Shown here: in pieces, positions 15,380-23,070 of the stretch
Position numbering within the stretch: position 1 is the first letter of the stretch
How the letters are laid out: each line of letters opens with the position of its first letter
The notes under the pieces: model-generated
Databases searched by the model: none
Told to the model about the DNA's origin: nothing
Seen by the model: the letters and a program-made list of their open reading frames with translations, nothing else
NCBI GenBank assembly: GCA_045576335.1
Contig: JAZNGH010000040.1
Coordinates: forward strand, 1-40,866
Origin: Scatosoma sp045576335
GTDB lineage: Bacteria > Bacillota > Clostridia > Christensenellales > Borkfalkiaceae
Reading direction: 5' to 3'
DNA length: 40,866 nt
Made by a program: the position numbers and the translations under genes

Positions 15380-15589
15380 ATGATAACTATAACGGAAATC
15401 CAGACGAGGCTTCGCGAAGCTATAAAATATGGCAATATAAGCCAAAAACAGTTAGCCGAAGCCCTTGGAATTGACCCGTCTACGGTTAGCAAATATATGA
15501 AACAAAACAAATATCCGTCGTTGGACACTTTTGCAAATCTGTGCAAAATATTAGACGTATCCTCGGACGAAATTTTAGGTTTGAAATAA
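15380..15589 (+). CDS. XRE-family regulator
   Basis: This is a 69-residue protein starting at the ATG in YAMITITEIQ. The HTH core is SQKQLAEALGIDPSTVSKYM and the ending SSDEILGLK is typical of single-domain XRE proteins. No Shine-Dalgarno is visible. A -10-like TGTTAT at 15365-15370 places the transcript start only a few bases from the ATG, so it is near-leaderless. It is divergent from the small membrane protein gene across a perfect palindrome. Confidence 0.8.
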   Translation: MITITEIQTRLREAIKYGNISQKQLAEALGIDPSTVSKYMKQNKYPSLDTFANLCKILDVSSDEILGLK

Positions 15590-15613
15590 TCCTTAATAAT
15601 AGTAATAGATTTA

Positions 15614-15653
15614 CAAAACCCCCGTGCGAACGAAAGTTCACACGGGGGTTTTG
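15614..15653. terminator. Bidirectional terminator between XRE and grpE
   Basis: CAAAACCCCCGTG/CACGGGGGTTTTG perfect 13-bp stem with a 14-nt loop. The A and T runs inside the stem serve both convergent genes. Confidence 0.85.
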
Positions 15654-15665
15654 TGATTATTCATT

Positions 15666-16193
15666 TTATTGTGTCACGATAACTTGTGCATAGCGCAAGA
15701 CCTTATCGCCCTTTTTATAGCCCTTGACGTATACCTGCTTGACGATACCGCTTTCCTCGCCATCTGTGGCGGGCATAGCCATAATCGCCTCGCTCGTTGC
15801 CGCGTCAAAGGGTTGTCCTACGGGATCGATTTCCTCAATCCCCTCGCCCTCCAACACCTTTTTATAGGCGTTGAGCACCATATCCACGCCCTGCTTGGTG
15901 TTCTCGTCGGTAATGGAAGCGATTGCACGCTCCAAATTATCCCCGATCGGGAACAGCGAAGCGAGCACGTCGTTTCTGCCCTCCGCGTAGCGTTGCGCCG
16001 CCTGATTTTGCGTACGACGGCGGTAATTTTCGTATTCTGCGGTCACGGCGTACCATTTGCGCTTGCTTTCTTCCGCATCGGCAATCGCCTTTTCCGCTTC
16101 CTCCTGCCATTTCTTGGCAGATTTTTTCTTTTCGGGTTTTTCCGTTTTTACCTCCTCAACGGGGGTATTTTCTTTCAATTCTTCGTTTTCCAT
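15666..16193 (-). CDS. grpE: Nucleotide exchange factor GrpE
   Basis: This 175-residue protein is the co-chaperone that releases ADP from DnaK. A charged N-terminal coiled-coil region (about 1-65) is followed by ENYRRRTQ (typical GrpE), then FPIGDNLERAI and the beta domain GQPFDAATSEAIMA..YVKGYKKGDKVLRYAQVIV. The size is normal. Unusually, hrcA, dnaK and dnaJ are not adjacent; grpE follows yhbY on the same strand 65 nt away. I see no CIRCE inverted repeat upstream. Confidence 0.95.
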   Translation of the reverse strand: MENEELKENTPVEEVKTEKPEKKKSAKKWQEEAEKAIADAEESKRKWYAVTAEYENYRRRTQNQAAQRYAEGRNDVLASLFPIGDNLERAIASITDENTKQGVDMVLNAYKKVLEGEGIEEIDPVGQPFDAATSEAIMAMPATDGEESGIVKQVYVKGYKKGDKVLRYAQVIVTQ

Positions 16194-16258
16194 AATACGG
16201 CTTCCTTACTTGTTATATCCATTTATAACGCAAATTTTTGCTTTTCAAACACGATTTA

Positions 16259-16570
16259 TTAAAATTCCAAGTGCGCAAATTTATCTCGGCGCGAATAGCG
16301 GTAAAAAATTGCCTTTCTGCCGATTACGGCAACGGGCACAGCCTCCAAAAGCTCGGCGATATTCTCGGCAAGATTGCGCGCGTCGTCGTCCGCGGTTTCT
16401 AAAATCGTCACCTTGATAATCTCCCGCGCGTCCAACGCGTCGGAAAGCGTTTTCAATAAATTATCGGTAATCCCGCCCTTGCCCACTTGCGTTACAGGCG
16501 AAAGATTTGCCGCAATAGACTTTAATTTGCTTCTCTGTTTACTGGTTATATTTTCGTTTGTTACTATCAT
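16259..16570 (-). CDS. yhbY: YhbY-type CRM-domain RNA-binding protein
   Basis: This 103-residue protein is one CRM domain: TSKQRSKLKSIAANLSPVTQ, then the conserved GKGGITDNLL (GxxG RNA-binding loop) and DALDAREIIKVTI. Members associate with the large ribosomal subunit precursor. GAGG is 8 nt before the ATG. It follows obgE, as in many Firmicutes, which fits a shared ribosome-assembly role. Confidence 0.93.
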   Translation of the reverse strand: MIVTNENITSKQRSKLKSIAANLSPVTQVGKGGITDNLLKTLSDALDAREIIKVTILETADDDARNLAENIAELLEAVPVAVIGRKAIFYRYSRRDKFAHLEF

Positions 16571-16630
16571 ACTATTAACCTCTTTTATTACATATTCAAC
16601 TTTGCGCCAAGCGAAGTAAAAGTGCGGAGA

Positions 16631-16732
16631 GTGCGGCGTATTGTCACAAAACTCGCGGTTGCACCCGACGGGAGATTTACATATAGTAAACGAGCAAGGG
16701 CGCGTTCCGATTTTGTGGATAAGACGCCGTGC
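16631..16732. repeat. Compact imperfect palindromic element between obgE and yhbY
   Basis: GGCGTATTGTC-ACAAAA (from 16635) is matched in inverted orientation by GGCGTCTTATCCACAAAA (read from 16728). An inner TTTAC-ATATA-GTAAA hairpin is at the centre. There is no coding capacity. The TGTCACAA..CGCGGTTG portion resembles the end of the 6699-6875 element, so it may be a decayed relative, or a structured part of the obgE-yhbY mRNA. Confidence 0.4.
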
Positions 16733-16743
16733 TATACGTGCTT

Positions 16744-18024
16744 TTAAGGAATAAAATCAAACTCCACTTCGCCGATAGAAACGGTATCGCCCTCTTTACA
16801 GCCCATTTTCGAAAGCTCTTTTATAACGCCGCGAAGCCGCAACACCTTTTGGAAATACTGCATAGAATCGGGATTATTCAAAACGACGTTACGGCAAAGC
16901 ATATCGATTAAGCCTCCGATAACGACGTACACGCCGTCCTCGTCCTTGTAAATTTCAAAGCCGAGGTCCTCGTTTGCCTTGTATTCGAATTCCTCTTCGA
17001 CGGGAATCGGCTCTACGGGGGGCAGAGTATCCAAAACGGCAAAAATGCCCTCAATCAGCTCCCGCGTGCCCTCGCCCGAAATGGCGGAAATGGGATAAAT
17101 CTTATATTTTCTGCCGTACTTTTTCTTAAATGCTTTGAGATTGTCCTCCGCACCGTACATATCGCACTTATTGCACACGACGATTTGCGGAAGCTTTGCT
17201 AAAACCTCGCTGTATTCTTTGAGTTCAGCGTTGATTTTTTGGAAATCCTCGATAGGGTCGCGCCCCTCACAGCCCGAAATATCCACCAAATGGCAAAGCA
17301 TACGCGTACGCTCGATATGACGCAAGAAATCGTGTCCCAAGCCCGCGCCCTGTGCCGCGCCCTCGATAAGCCCGGGAATATCCGCCGCCACGAAGGATTT
17401 TTCATAGTAGCGCACCACGCCGAGGTTGGGAGAAAGGGTGGTGAAATGGTAATTTGCAATTTTCGGTCTTGCCGCGGAAATCTTGGAAAGCAGCGTGCTT
17501 TTTCCCACGTTCGGGAAACCCACGAAGCCCACGTCGGCAATGACCTTCATTTCCAAAATCACGTAATGCTGTTTTACCTTTTCGCCCTTTTGCGCGAAGT
17601 TAGGCGCGTGACGTCGCGCGGTGGTAAAGCGCACGTTGCCCTTACCCCCGTTTCCGCCGCGAGCAACGAGCACCTCTTGCCCGTCCTCAAACACGTCGCA
17701 AATCAGCCTGCCCGTTTCCTCGTCGCGCACGAGCGTGCCGAGCGGAACCTTGATATATACGTTTTTACCGCTTTTCCCAAAGCACCTGTTCGTGCCGCCG
17801 ACCTCGCCGTTTTCCGCAAGAAAACGGGAATTGAAACGGAACGAAAACAAATCGTTCATATCCTTATCACCGACGAAATACACGTCGCCGCCCTTGCCGC
17901 CGTCGCCGCCGTCAGGTCCGCAAGCGGGTTTTCCCTTAAACGCCTTAAACGAGTTCATTCCGTCGCCGCCGTCGCCCGCTTTGATAAGAATTTTCACTTT
18001 ATCGGTAAATTCTACGGTTGCCAT
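16744..18024 (-). CDS. obgE: GTPase ObgE/CgtA
   Basis: This is a 426-residue essential ribosome-associated GTPase. The N-terminal glycine-rich Obg fold (1-158: FTDKVKILIKAGDGGDGMNSFK) is followed by the G domain with G1 GFPNVGKST, G3 DIPGLIEGA and NKCD, then a C-terminal OCT domain (about 345-426). AAGGG is 9 nt before the ATG. It is first in a likely obgE-yhbY-grpE unit. The usual upstream partners rplU and rpmA are not in the window; a palindromic element occupies the upstream gap instead. Confidence 0.96.
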   Translation of the reverse strand: MATVEFTDKVKILIKAGDGGDGMNSFKAFKGKPACGPDGGDGGKGGDVYFVGDKDMNDLFSFRFNSRFLAENGEVGGTNRCFGKSGKNVYIKVPLGTLVRDEETGRLICDVFEDGQEVLVARGGNGGKGNVRFTTARRHAPNFAQKGEKVKQHYVILEMKVIADVGFVGFPNVGKSTLLSKISAARPKIANYHFTTLSPNLGVVRYYEKSFVAADIPGLIEGAAQGAGLGHDFLRHIERTRMLCHLVDISGCEGRDPIEDFQKINAELKEYSEVLAKLPQIVVCNKCDMYGAEDNLKAFKKKYGRKYKIYPISAISGEGTRELIEGIFAVLDTLPPVEPIPVEEEFEYKANEDLGFEIYKDEDGVYVVIGGLIDMLCRNVVLNNPDSMQYFQKVLRLRGVIKELSKMGCKEGDTVSIGEVEFDFIP

Positions 18025-18054
18025 ATTTTATAACCCTTAATTTTTTCTTTTATA

Positions 18055-18336
18055 GGATACTATAAAGGAATAACTCGAATTCGATTTTGAGTGCCGAATT
18101 TTGCACTATACGGCGTTAAAAGCCTTGGTAAACCGTTTGGTTGACCTTCGGCTTTCGCCTTGTCTACCGCTAAAATTCGGCTACTGAAAATTGCTTCGCA
18201 CCTCAAAAGACGTATTTTTGAGCTATTTTTCGCGAGGAGGAAGCAATAATACTTCCCGTATTATAATGACAACGAGCGAGAAAGAGCCGAAAAGACGCTT
18301 TTGAGGCGAATTCGTTTTATTCCTTTATAGTATACC
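18055..18336. mobile_element. 282-bp non-coding element with 29-30 bp terminal inverted repeats
   Basis: Left end from 18055 GGATACTATAAAGGAATAA..CGAATTCG; right end read inward from 18336 GGTATACTATAAAGGAATAA..CGAATTCG. Inside are nested inverted repeats: GCCGAATTTT (18093-18102)/AAAATTCGGC (18172-18181), AAAGCC..GGCTTT within that, and CTCAAAA/TTTTTGAG further on. It has no open frame of note and fills most of the 357-bp gap between obgE and the LysR gene. It looks like a MITE or a non-autonomous palindromic repeat. Confidence 0.7.
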
Positions 18337-18381
18337 AAAAGCACGAAAAAAAAGCAATAAAAAACGAGCACATTACCCGTT

Positions 18382-19260
18382 TTATTTCTTCTTCCCGCGG
18401 CGAGCTTGCAGGAAACGCACGAGATATTCGTAAAAATCGGGTGCAGCCGCGCTCGGCGTCGAACTTTCGTGTAAGCCCACGACCAGCTCGCGCTGACAAT
18501 CGGGCTTCAAAATAGGCAACAGCTTCAAATCGGCGGAAACCTTGCCCCACGAATATTCAGGCCAAAACCCCACGCCCGCATTCGCGCCGATAATGTTACG
18601 AACGGCGGCGGGAGAATCCGATTCAAACGAAGTATGCGGCTTAAAGCCCGCCAACGCGCAAAACCTGTCGCAAACGGCGCGGAACACGCGCGAGCCTGCA
18701 AGATGTACGAAGCCCTCGCCGCTCACTTCACGAAGCTCTATCCCCTCCCGCGCGGCGTAAACGGAGATTTTCGGCACAGCAAGATAAATCTTTTCTGCCA
18801 TCACGCACCGCTTCGAAAAGGGCGGCAGCGTGGAAAAATCCGCCCCGCCGATACTCACAGACACGTCGCAATCCGTCTCCGCTTCATTTTGAATGAGCTG
18901 AAACACGACCTCGGGATTTTTCTTTTTATACGCCACGACCGCATCGGTCACGACCGTCGAAGCCGCCAAAACGTTGAGCTTCACCGTACGCCGTTGTTCC
19001 TTTTTCAGTCCTTCTATCTCCGCGGGAAGCCCGTCGAAGAGCGGCAACAGCGTGTCTAACCTGCCTTTAAGATATTCCCCAAACGCCGTCAGACAAATAT
19101 TCCGCCCCTTTTTATAAAACAACGCAACGCCCAGCTCCTCTTCCAGCTGCTTAATTGCCTTGGTGAGCGCGGGTTGCGCGATATGTATCTCCTCCGCCGC
19201 CCGCGTCACGTGCCCGTGCTTTGCCACGGTATGAAAATACCGCAATTTCGTCAATTCCAT
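18382..19260 (-). CDS. LysR-type transcriptional regulator
   Basis: This 292-residue protein has an N-terminal winged HTH (MELTKLRYFHTVAKHGHVTR..PALTKAIKQLEEELGVALF, residues 1-60) and a periplasmic-binding-protein-like effector domain (about 90-285). It is divergent from a small PQ-loop-type membrane protein gene. The intergenic region holds a T-N11-A LysR box inside a GATAAC-N5-GTTATC dyad. It therefore probably controls that transporter and itself. The ligand is unknown. Confidence 0.92.
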   Translation of the reverse strand: MELTKLRYFHTVAKHGHVTRAAEEIHIAQPALTKAIKQLEEELGVALFYKKGRNICLTAFGEYLKGRLDTLLPLFDGLPAEIEGLKKEQRRTVKLNVLAASTVVTDAVVAYKKKNPEVVFQLIQNEAETDCDVSVSIGGADFSTLPPFSKRCVMAEKIYLAVPKISVYAAREGIELREVSGEGFVHLAGSRVFRAVCDRFCALAGFKPHTSFESDSPAAVRNIIGANAGVGFWPEYSWGKVSADLKLLPILKPDCQRELVVGLHESSTPSAAAPDFYEYLVRFLQARRGKKK

Positions 19261-19275
19261 ACTTACGCTCCGATT

Positions 19276-19342
19276 GATAACGAATAGTTATCGTTTTCAT
19301 AATAATTATATATTTTACATTATCGTCTGTCAAGTGTATAAT
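19276..19342. promoter_or_regulatory. Overlapping divergent promoters with LysR box
   Basis: Perfect dyad GATAAC-N5-GTTATC at 19276-19292, containing T-N11-A. lysR promoter (minus): TTGACA (19328-19333), 17 bp, TATAAT (19305-19310). Divergent promoter (plus): TTTACA (19314-19319), 17 bp, TATAAT (19337-19342). The two promoters interpenetrate, so RNA polymerase cannot occupy both at once. Confidence 0.75.
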
Positions 19343-19374
19343 AGGAGTGTAAATAAAAAAACAAGGAGAATTTT

Positions 19375-19650
19375 ATGGTTACCGTTTTTGAAAGTATTAT
19401 GCTCGTTTGCTTCGGGCTTTCGTGGCCCATTTCCGTATATAAGAGCCTGAAATCCAAATCGACGCAAGGAAAAAGTATCGTTTTCACGTTTGCGATTATT
19501 TTAGGATATATCGCGGGAATTGTCGGAAAAATCGTCGGCGGCAATTACAACTACGTTTTGGCGTTATATATCCTAAACCTCGCGTTCGTCAGCGTGGATT
19601 GCGCGCTGTATTTCATCAATAAAAAACGAGAAACGCATAAAGCGTATTAA
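19375..19650 (+). CDS. SemiSWEET/PQ-loop-like small transporter
   Basis: This 91-residue protein has three hydrophobic helices (about 5-22, 40-58, 62-82), with a Pro-containing motif in the first (SWPISVYKSLKSKSTQGKS) like the PQ-loop/SemiSWEET family. Those act as dimers to move sugars or other small solutes. AAGGAG is 6 nt before the ATG. It is controlled by the divergent LysR protein from overlapping promoters. The PQ residues are not a perfect match, so family membership is likely and the substrate unknown. Confidence 0.7.
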   Translation: MVTVFESIMLVCFGLSWPISVYKSLKSKSTQGKSIVFTFAIILGYIAGIVGKIVGGNYNYVLALYILNLAFVSVDCALYFINKKRETHKAY

Positions 19651-19690
19651 CAAAAACCGCTTTCCTTTCGCAAAAGGAAAGCGGTTTTTG
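19651..19690. terminator. Bidirectional terminator between SemiSWEET-like gene and prfA
   Basis: Perfect 17-bp stem (19651-19667 with 19674-19690, CAAAAACCGCTTTCCTT) and a 6-nt loop, serving both convergent genes. Confidence 0.9.
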
Positions 19691-20761
19691 TTATTCTTCT
19701 TGACTTGCCAACAACGCCTCTCTGTCGGCGATTGCCAACGCCTCCACCATAGACGAGATATCCCCCGTCATAAACGCGTCGAGGTTGTATTGACTTAACC
19801 CGATTCTATGATCGGTAACGCGGCTTTGCGGGAAATTATAGGTACGGATACGCTCGCTTCTGTCCCCCGTTCCGACCATACTCCGCCGATTTTCCTCCCG
19901 CGCCTTCGCACTTTGTCCGTTATAAAAATCGTACACGCGCGAGCGAAGCACCTTAAACGCCCGTTCTTTGTTTTTGAGCTGTGAGCGTTCGTCCTGACAG
20001 GTCACGACGATTCCCGTAGGGAAATGGGTGATACGCACCGCGGAAGCGACCTTATTGACGTTTTGACCGCCTGCCCCGCCCGAATGGAAAATATCGATAC
20101 GGATATCCTTTTCGTTTATCTCCACCTCTATTTCTTCGGCTTCGGGAAGCACGGCGACCGTCGCCGCCGAGGTGTGAATCCTGCCTTGCGTTTCGGTAGC
20201 AGGTACGCGTTGAACGCGGTGCACCCCGCTTTCGTACTTCAATAATTTATACGCGCCCGTACCCGTCACGCCGTAGATAGCTTCCTTCACCCCGCCAAGC
20301 TCCGTTTGGCTGACTTCGATTTCTTCCACGCGAAGTCTGTTCGCCGCGCAATAGTTGAGATACATTCGGCAAAGCTCCGCGGCAAACAGCGCGGCTTCCT
20401 CACCGCCCGTGCCCGCACGCACCTCTAAAATACAGCTTCTTTCGTCGTTTTTGTCCTTGGGCAAAAGCAAAATTTTCAGCTCGTTCAAAATTTGAGTCAA
20501 GCGTTCCTTACAAGCATACCCTTCTTCAACGAGCATTTTCTTCATCTCGCCGTCGTTTTCTTCCTCGGCAAGGGAAAACGCGTCGTTCATTTGCCGCTCC
20601 GTTTCGAGGTATTCCTCGTATTTTTCCACGGTTTCGCGAAGCTCCGATTGTTCCTTGGAATATTTCTGCCAAGTACCCATGTCCGCGATCACGGCGGTAT
20701 CGGCAAGCCTTTCCGTCAAAAAGGCGTAACGCTTGGAAATATCGTCGAGTTTTTTCAGCAC
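19691..20761 (-). CDS. prfA: Peptide chain release factor 1
   Basis: This 356-residue protein terminates translation at UAA and UAG. The catalytic GGQ is in HSGGAGGQNVNK; the peptide-anticodon region precedes it and the ending AIADREALLAS is normal. It starts with GTG at 20761, with AGGAGG 9 nt upstream. It lies 13 nt after the DUF1385-PrmC gene, so the factor and its glutamine methyltransferase are co-transcribed, as in most bacteria. Confidence 0.97.
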   Translation of the reverse strand: MLKKLDDISKRYAFLTERLADTAVIADMGTWQKYSKEQSELRETVEKYEEYLETERQMNDAFSLAEEENDGEMKKMLVEEGYACKERLTQILNELKILLLPKDKNDERSCILEVRAGTGGEEAALFAAELCRMYLNYCAANRLRVEEIEVSQTELGGVKEAIYGVTGTGAYKLLKYESGVHRVQRVPATETQGRIHTSAATVAVLPEAEEIEVEINEKDIRIDIFHSGGAGGQNVNKVASAVRITHFPTGIVVTCQDERSQLKNKERAFKVLRSRVYDFYNGQSAKAREENRRSMVGTGDRSERIRTYNFPQSRVTDHRIGLSQYNLDAFMTGDISSMVEALAIADREALLASQEE

Positions 20762-20774
20762 TCCGTTACCCTCC

Positions 20775-22610
20775 TTACAAAACGACCTTCACGAAACGGT
20801 CGACGCCGTTAAAATCCTTGACGATCATCTTATACGACGCGCTCTTGAACAGCCGCGCGACCGCCTCTGCCTGCCCCGCGCCGACCTCCATAATCAGCAT
20901 ACCGTTGCGGTTGAGATATTTCGCCGCTTCGCTTGCGATTTGGCGGTAAAAATCCAGCCCGTCCTCGCCGCCATCCAGCGCGAGCGTAGGCTCAAACGAC
21001 TTGACCTCTCTTTGCAAGCCGCCGATTTCTTTGGTAGGAATATACGGAGGATTAGACAGGATAATATCAAACCTGCCGCGAAGCCGCTTAAAAAGATCGG
21101 ACTGCACGAAGGTAATTTCCGCCTCGTTTGCCGCCGCGTTTTCCTTGGCAAGCTCCAACGCCTCCGCGCTGATATCCACCGCCGTCACCTTCACGGGACG
21201 GTTTACCTTTTCCAGCTCCTTATACACGGCGACGGCGATCGCACCGCTGCCCGTGCAAAGGTCGAGCACGCTCTGCCCCTCTTCCGCCGCGCTCACGGCA
21301 AGGAGCACGAGCTCCTCCGTTTCGGGACGGGGAATTAAAACTCTTTCGTCTACCTTAATCGTATACCCGCAAAAATCGGTATCGCCGATAATATACCAAA
21401 GCGGTCTGCCCGTCAGTCGCTCGTCGGCAATCTTAATAATTTCTTTGGCTTGCGCCGCTTTTAATATGCGTTCCTCGCTCGCCACCGCGCTTTTGGGAAT
21501 ACCGAGCGTCAGCGCGAATATCCATTCCGCCTCGTCCTCTTCGATATCAAATTGCGCAAAGCGGCGTTTGGTATTTTTGAGCAGCGCGCTCATCTTCCCC
21601 GCCGTCGCAAACACCTTTTCGGGCACGGACGGGTCCTCGTCCATCTTCAAAACGGTGGAAAACGCGACGATAGCACATTCAATCATACCCTCGTCAGGCT
21701 CGCGCGTGGTCAAACGCTGCAAAAGCAGCCCCGGCCACTTGAAGATCAGGAAAAATTTAGCCTTGGTCTTTGCAAGCAAGCGCAAAATCTCGTACGACAC
21801 GCCCGCTACGACGGGAAGCAGCAAAATTTTGAAAACAAACCGCACGAGCCCGTGCAAGCTCGCGTCCACAAGCCCGTACAGCCAGCTCCCGACGGCGACG
21901 TTCGCCAGCGAAAACACCACGATACTCACTATCATTACGAGGAATAAAAAGGTCGTACCGCATCTGTCGTGCACGCGCGAACAGCAGCGCACGTTTTCCA
22001 CGGTCAATTCCTTGTCCGCTTCAAAGCACGCAATCGTCTTATGCTCCGCGCCGTGATACATAAACACCCGTTTAAGGGAGGGTATCAGCGATATCAGCAA
22101 AAGATAAATAATAAAAATGACCAGCCGAATACCGCCCTCTATGAGGTTAAACCAAACCCCTTCCCAGCCCACGTCCGTTTTATCGAGGGGCAAAAGCCCC
22201 GTCAAAAGCTGTGGAAGCGCGATAAAGATACCGAGCGCGAGCAATATCCCGAGCACAGTCGCCACGCCGTCCAAAACGCCGTTCAAGCTTATTTTGCACT
22301 TTTCCTGCAACCATTTTTCCGCCTTGGAGGGCTGTTCGTCGTCGGCGATTGCCACGTCCGCGCTTCGCATCAAAATACGGTTGCCGTCCACAAGCGAATG
22401 AACGAAATTCACGACGCCGCGCACAAACGGCAAACGGGAAAAACCGCCCTTCTTTTCAGGCGGCGTCAAACGCTCGGATTCGATTTGAATAACCCCCTCG
22501 GGGTCGCGCACGGCAGTCGCCATAGAGGCTTTTCCGCGCATCATTACCCCCTCCATCACGGCTTGTCCGCCAATGGATACCCTTTTTTGTTCGTTCTTTT
22601 TTCTTTTCAT
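20775..22610 (-). CDS. prmC: Fusion protein: DUF1385 membrane domain plus PrmC methyltransferase
   Basis: This is 611 residues. ATG at 22610 has AAGGG upstream; an in-frame ATG at 22664 precedes the rpmE terminator and is not used. Residues about 10-310 are DUF1385 (IGGQAVMEGVMMRG, FRGVVNFVHS-like segment, MYHGAEHKTI, four or so membrane helices). Residues about 330-611 are PrmC/HemK: a helical N-domain, the SAM loop DLCTGSGAIAVA, and the NPPY catalytic motif (ILSNPPYIPT). PrmC methylates the Gln of the GGQ motif in release factors; prfA is the next gene. In many Firmicutes the two parts are separate neighbouring genes, so here the methyltransferase appears tethered to the membrane. Confidence 0.92.
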   Translation of the reverse strand: MKRKKNEQKRVSIGGQAVMEGVMMRGKASMATAVRDPEGVIQIESERLTPPEKKGGFSRLPFVRGVVNFVHSLVDGNRILMRSADVAIADDEQPSKAEKWLQEKCKISLNGVLDGVATVLGILLALGIFIALPQLLTGLLPLDKTDVGWEGVWFNLIEGGIRLVIFIIYLLLISLIPSLKRVFMYHGAEHKTIACFEADKELTVENVRCCSRVHDRCGTTFLFLVMIVSIVVFSLANVAVGSWLYGLVDASLHGLVRFVFKILLLPVVAGVSYEILRLLAKTKAKFFLIFKWPGLLLQRLTTREPDEGMIECAIVAFSTVLKMDEDPSVPEKVFATAGKMSALLKNTKRRFAQFDIEEDEAEWIFALTLGIPKSAVASEERILKAAQAKEIIKIADERLTGRPLWYIIGDTDFCGYTIKVDERVLIPRPETEELVLLAVSAAEEGQSVLDLCTGSGAIAVAVYKELEKVNRPVKVTAVDISAEALELAKENAAANEAEITFVQSDLFKRLRGRFDIILSNPPYIPTKEIGGLQREVKSFEPTLALDGGEDGLDFYRQIASEAAKYLNRNGMLIMEVGAGQAEAVARLFKSASYKMIVKDFNGVDRFVKVVL

Positions 22611-22629
22611 AATACCCTTCAAAGTAAAA

Positions 22630-22658
22630 GGCTTTAAGACACAGCGTATCTTAAAGCC
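22630..22658 (-). terminator. Hairpin after rpmE
   Basis: GGCTTTAAGA/TCTTAAAGCC stem with a T-rich tail, between rpmE and the DUF1385-prmC gene. It may end most rpmE transcripts and let a fraction continue into prmC-prfA. Confidence 0.75.
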
Positions 22659-22667
22659 CTGCATTTG

Positions 22668-22871
22668 TTACATACCGTATCTCTTCTTGAACTTATCGAT
22701 ACGTCCACCGGTATCAACCAACTTTTGTTTGCCCGTGAAGAAAGGATGGCAGTTGCTGCAAATATCCACCTTCAACGTTTCGCAATCCTTCGTCGTGCCG
22801 GTTTTGAACGTTGCGCCGCAAGCACAAGTAACCGTTACTTCATGATAATTAGGATGAATGTCCGCTTTCAT
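22668..22871 (-). CDS. rpmE: 50S ribosomal protein bL31, zinc-binding form
   Basis: This 67-residue protein has a complete C+ set of cysteines: Cys16, Cys18, Cys38 and Cys41 (CAC and CSNC), the zinc-containing paralogue. The family ends GGRIDKFKKRYG are present. It has its own promoter and is followed by a hairpin, then the prmC fusion gene and prfA, the standard Firmicutes order. Confidence 0.97.
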   Translation of the reverse strand: MKADIHPNYHEVTVTCACGATFKTGTTKDCETLKVDICSNCHPFFTGKQKLVDTGGRIDKFKKRYGM

Positions 22872-22922
22872 TTATTTTCACCTCGCTATTGATTTCATGG
22901 TTTTTTCCATTCGTACTTTCCA

Positions 22923-22951
22923 ATTATAACGCTTTTTTTTATCCTCGTCAA
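22923..22951 (-). promoter_or_regulatory. rpmE promoter
   Basis: Minus strand: TTGACG (22946-22951), 17 bp, TATAAT (22923-22928). Confidence 0.75.
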
Positions 22952-22980
22952 CTGTTTTTGCCCTAATTCGTAAAAAATAG

Positions 22981-23009
22981 TTGCAAAAATCACAAAAATA
23001 AGATATACT
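22981..23009 (+). promoter_or_regulatory. Promoter of the MDR dehydrogenase/phosphodiesterase pair
   Basis: TTGCAA (22981-22986), 17 bp, TATACT (23004-23009), divergent from rpmE. Confidence 0.6.
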
Positions 23010-23070
23010 TATATTGTCGCACGCGAGCAAACGCTCAAATACCCGTGCAGATAAGAGGAAAACCGTCTTT

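Noticed and set aside
16194..16258. CIRCE operator before grpE
   Set aside because: I searched the 65-nt gap for the CIRCE inverted repeat and found no match.
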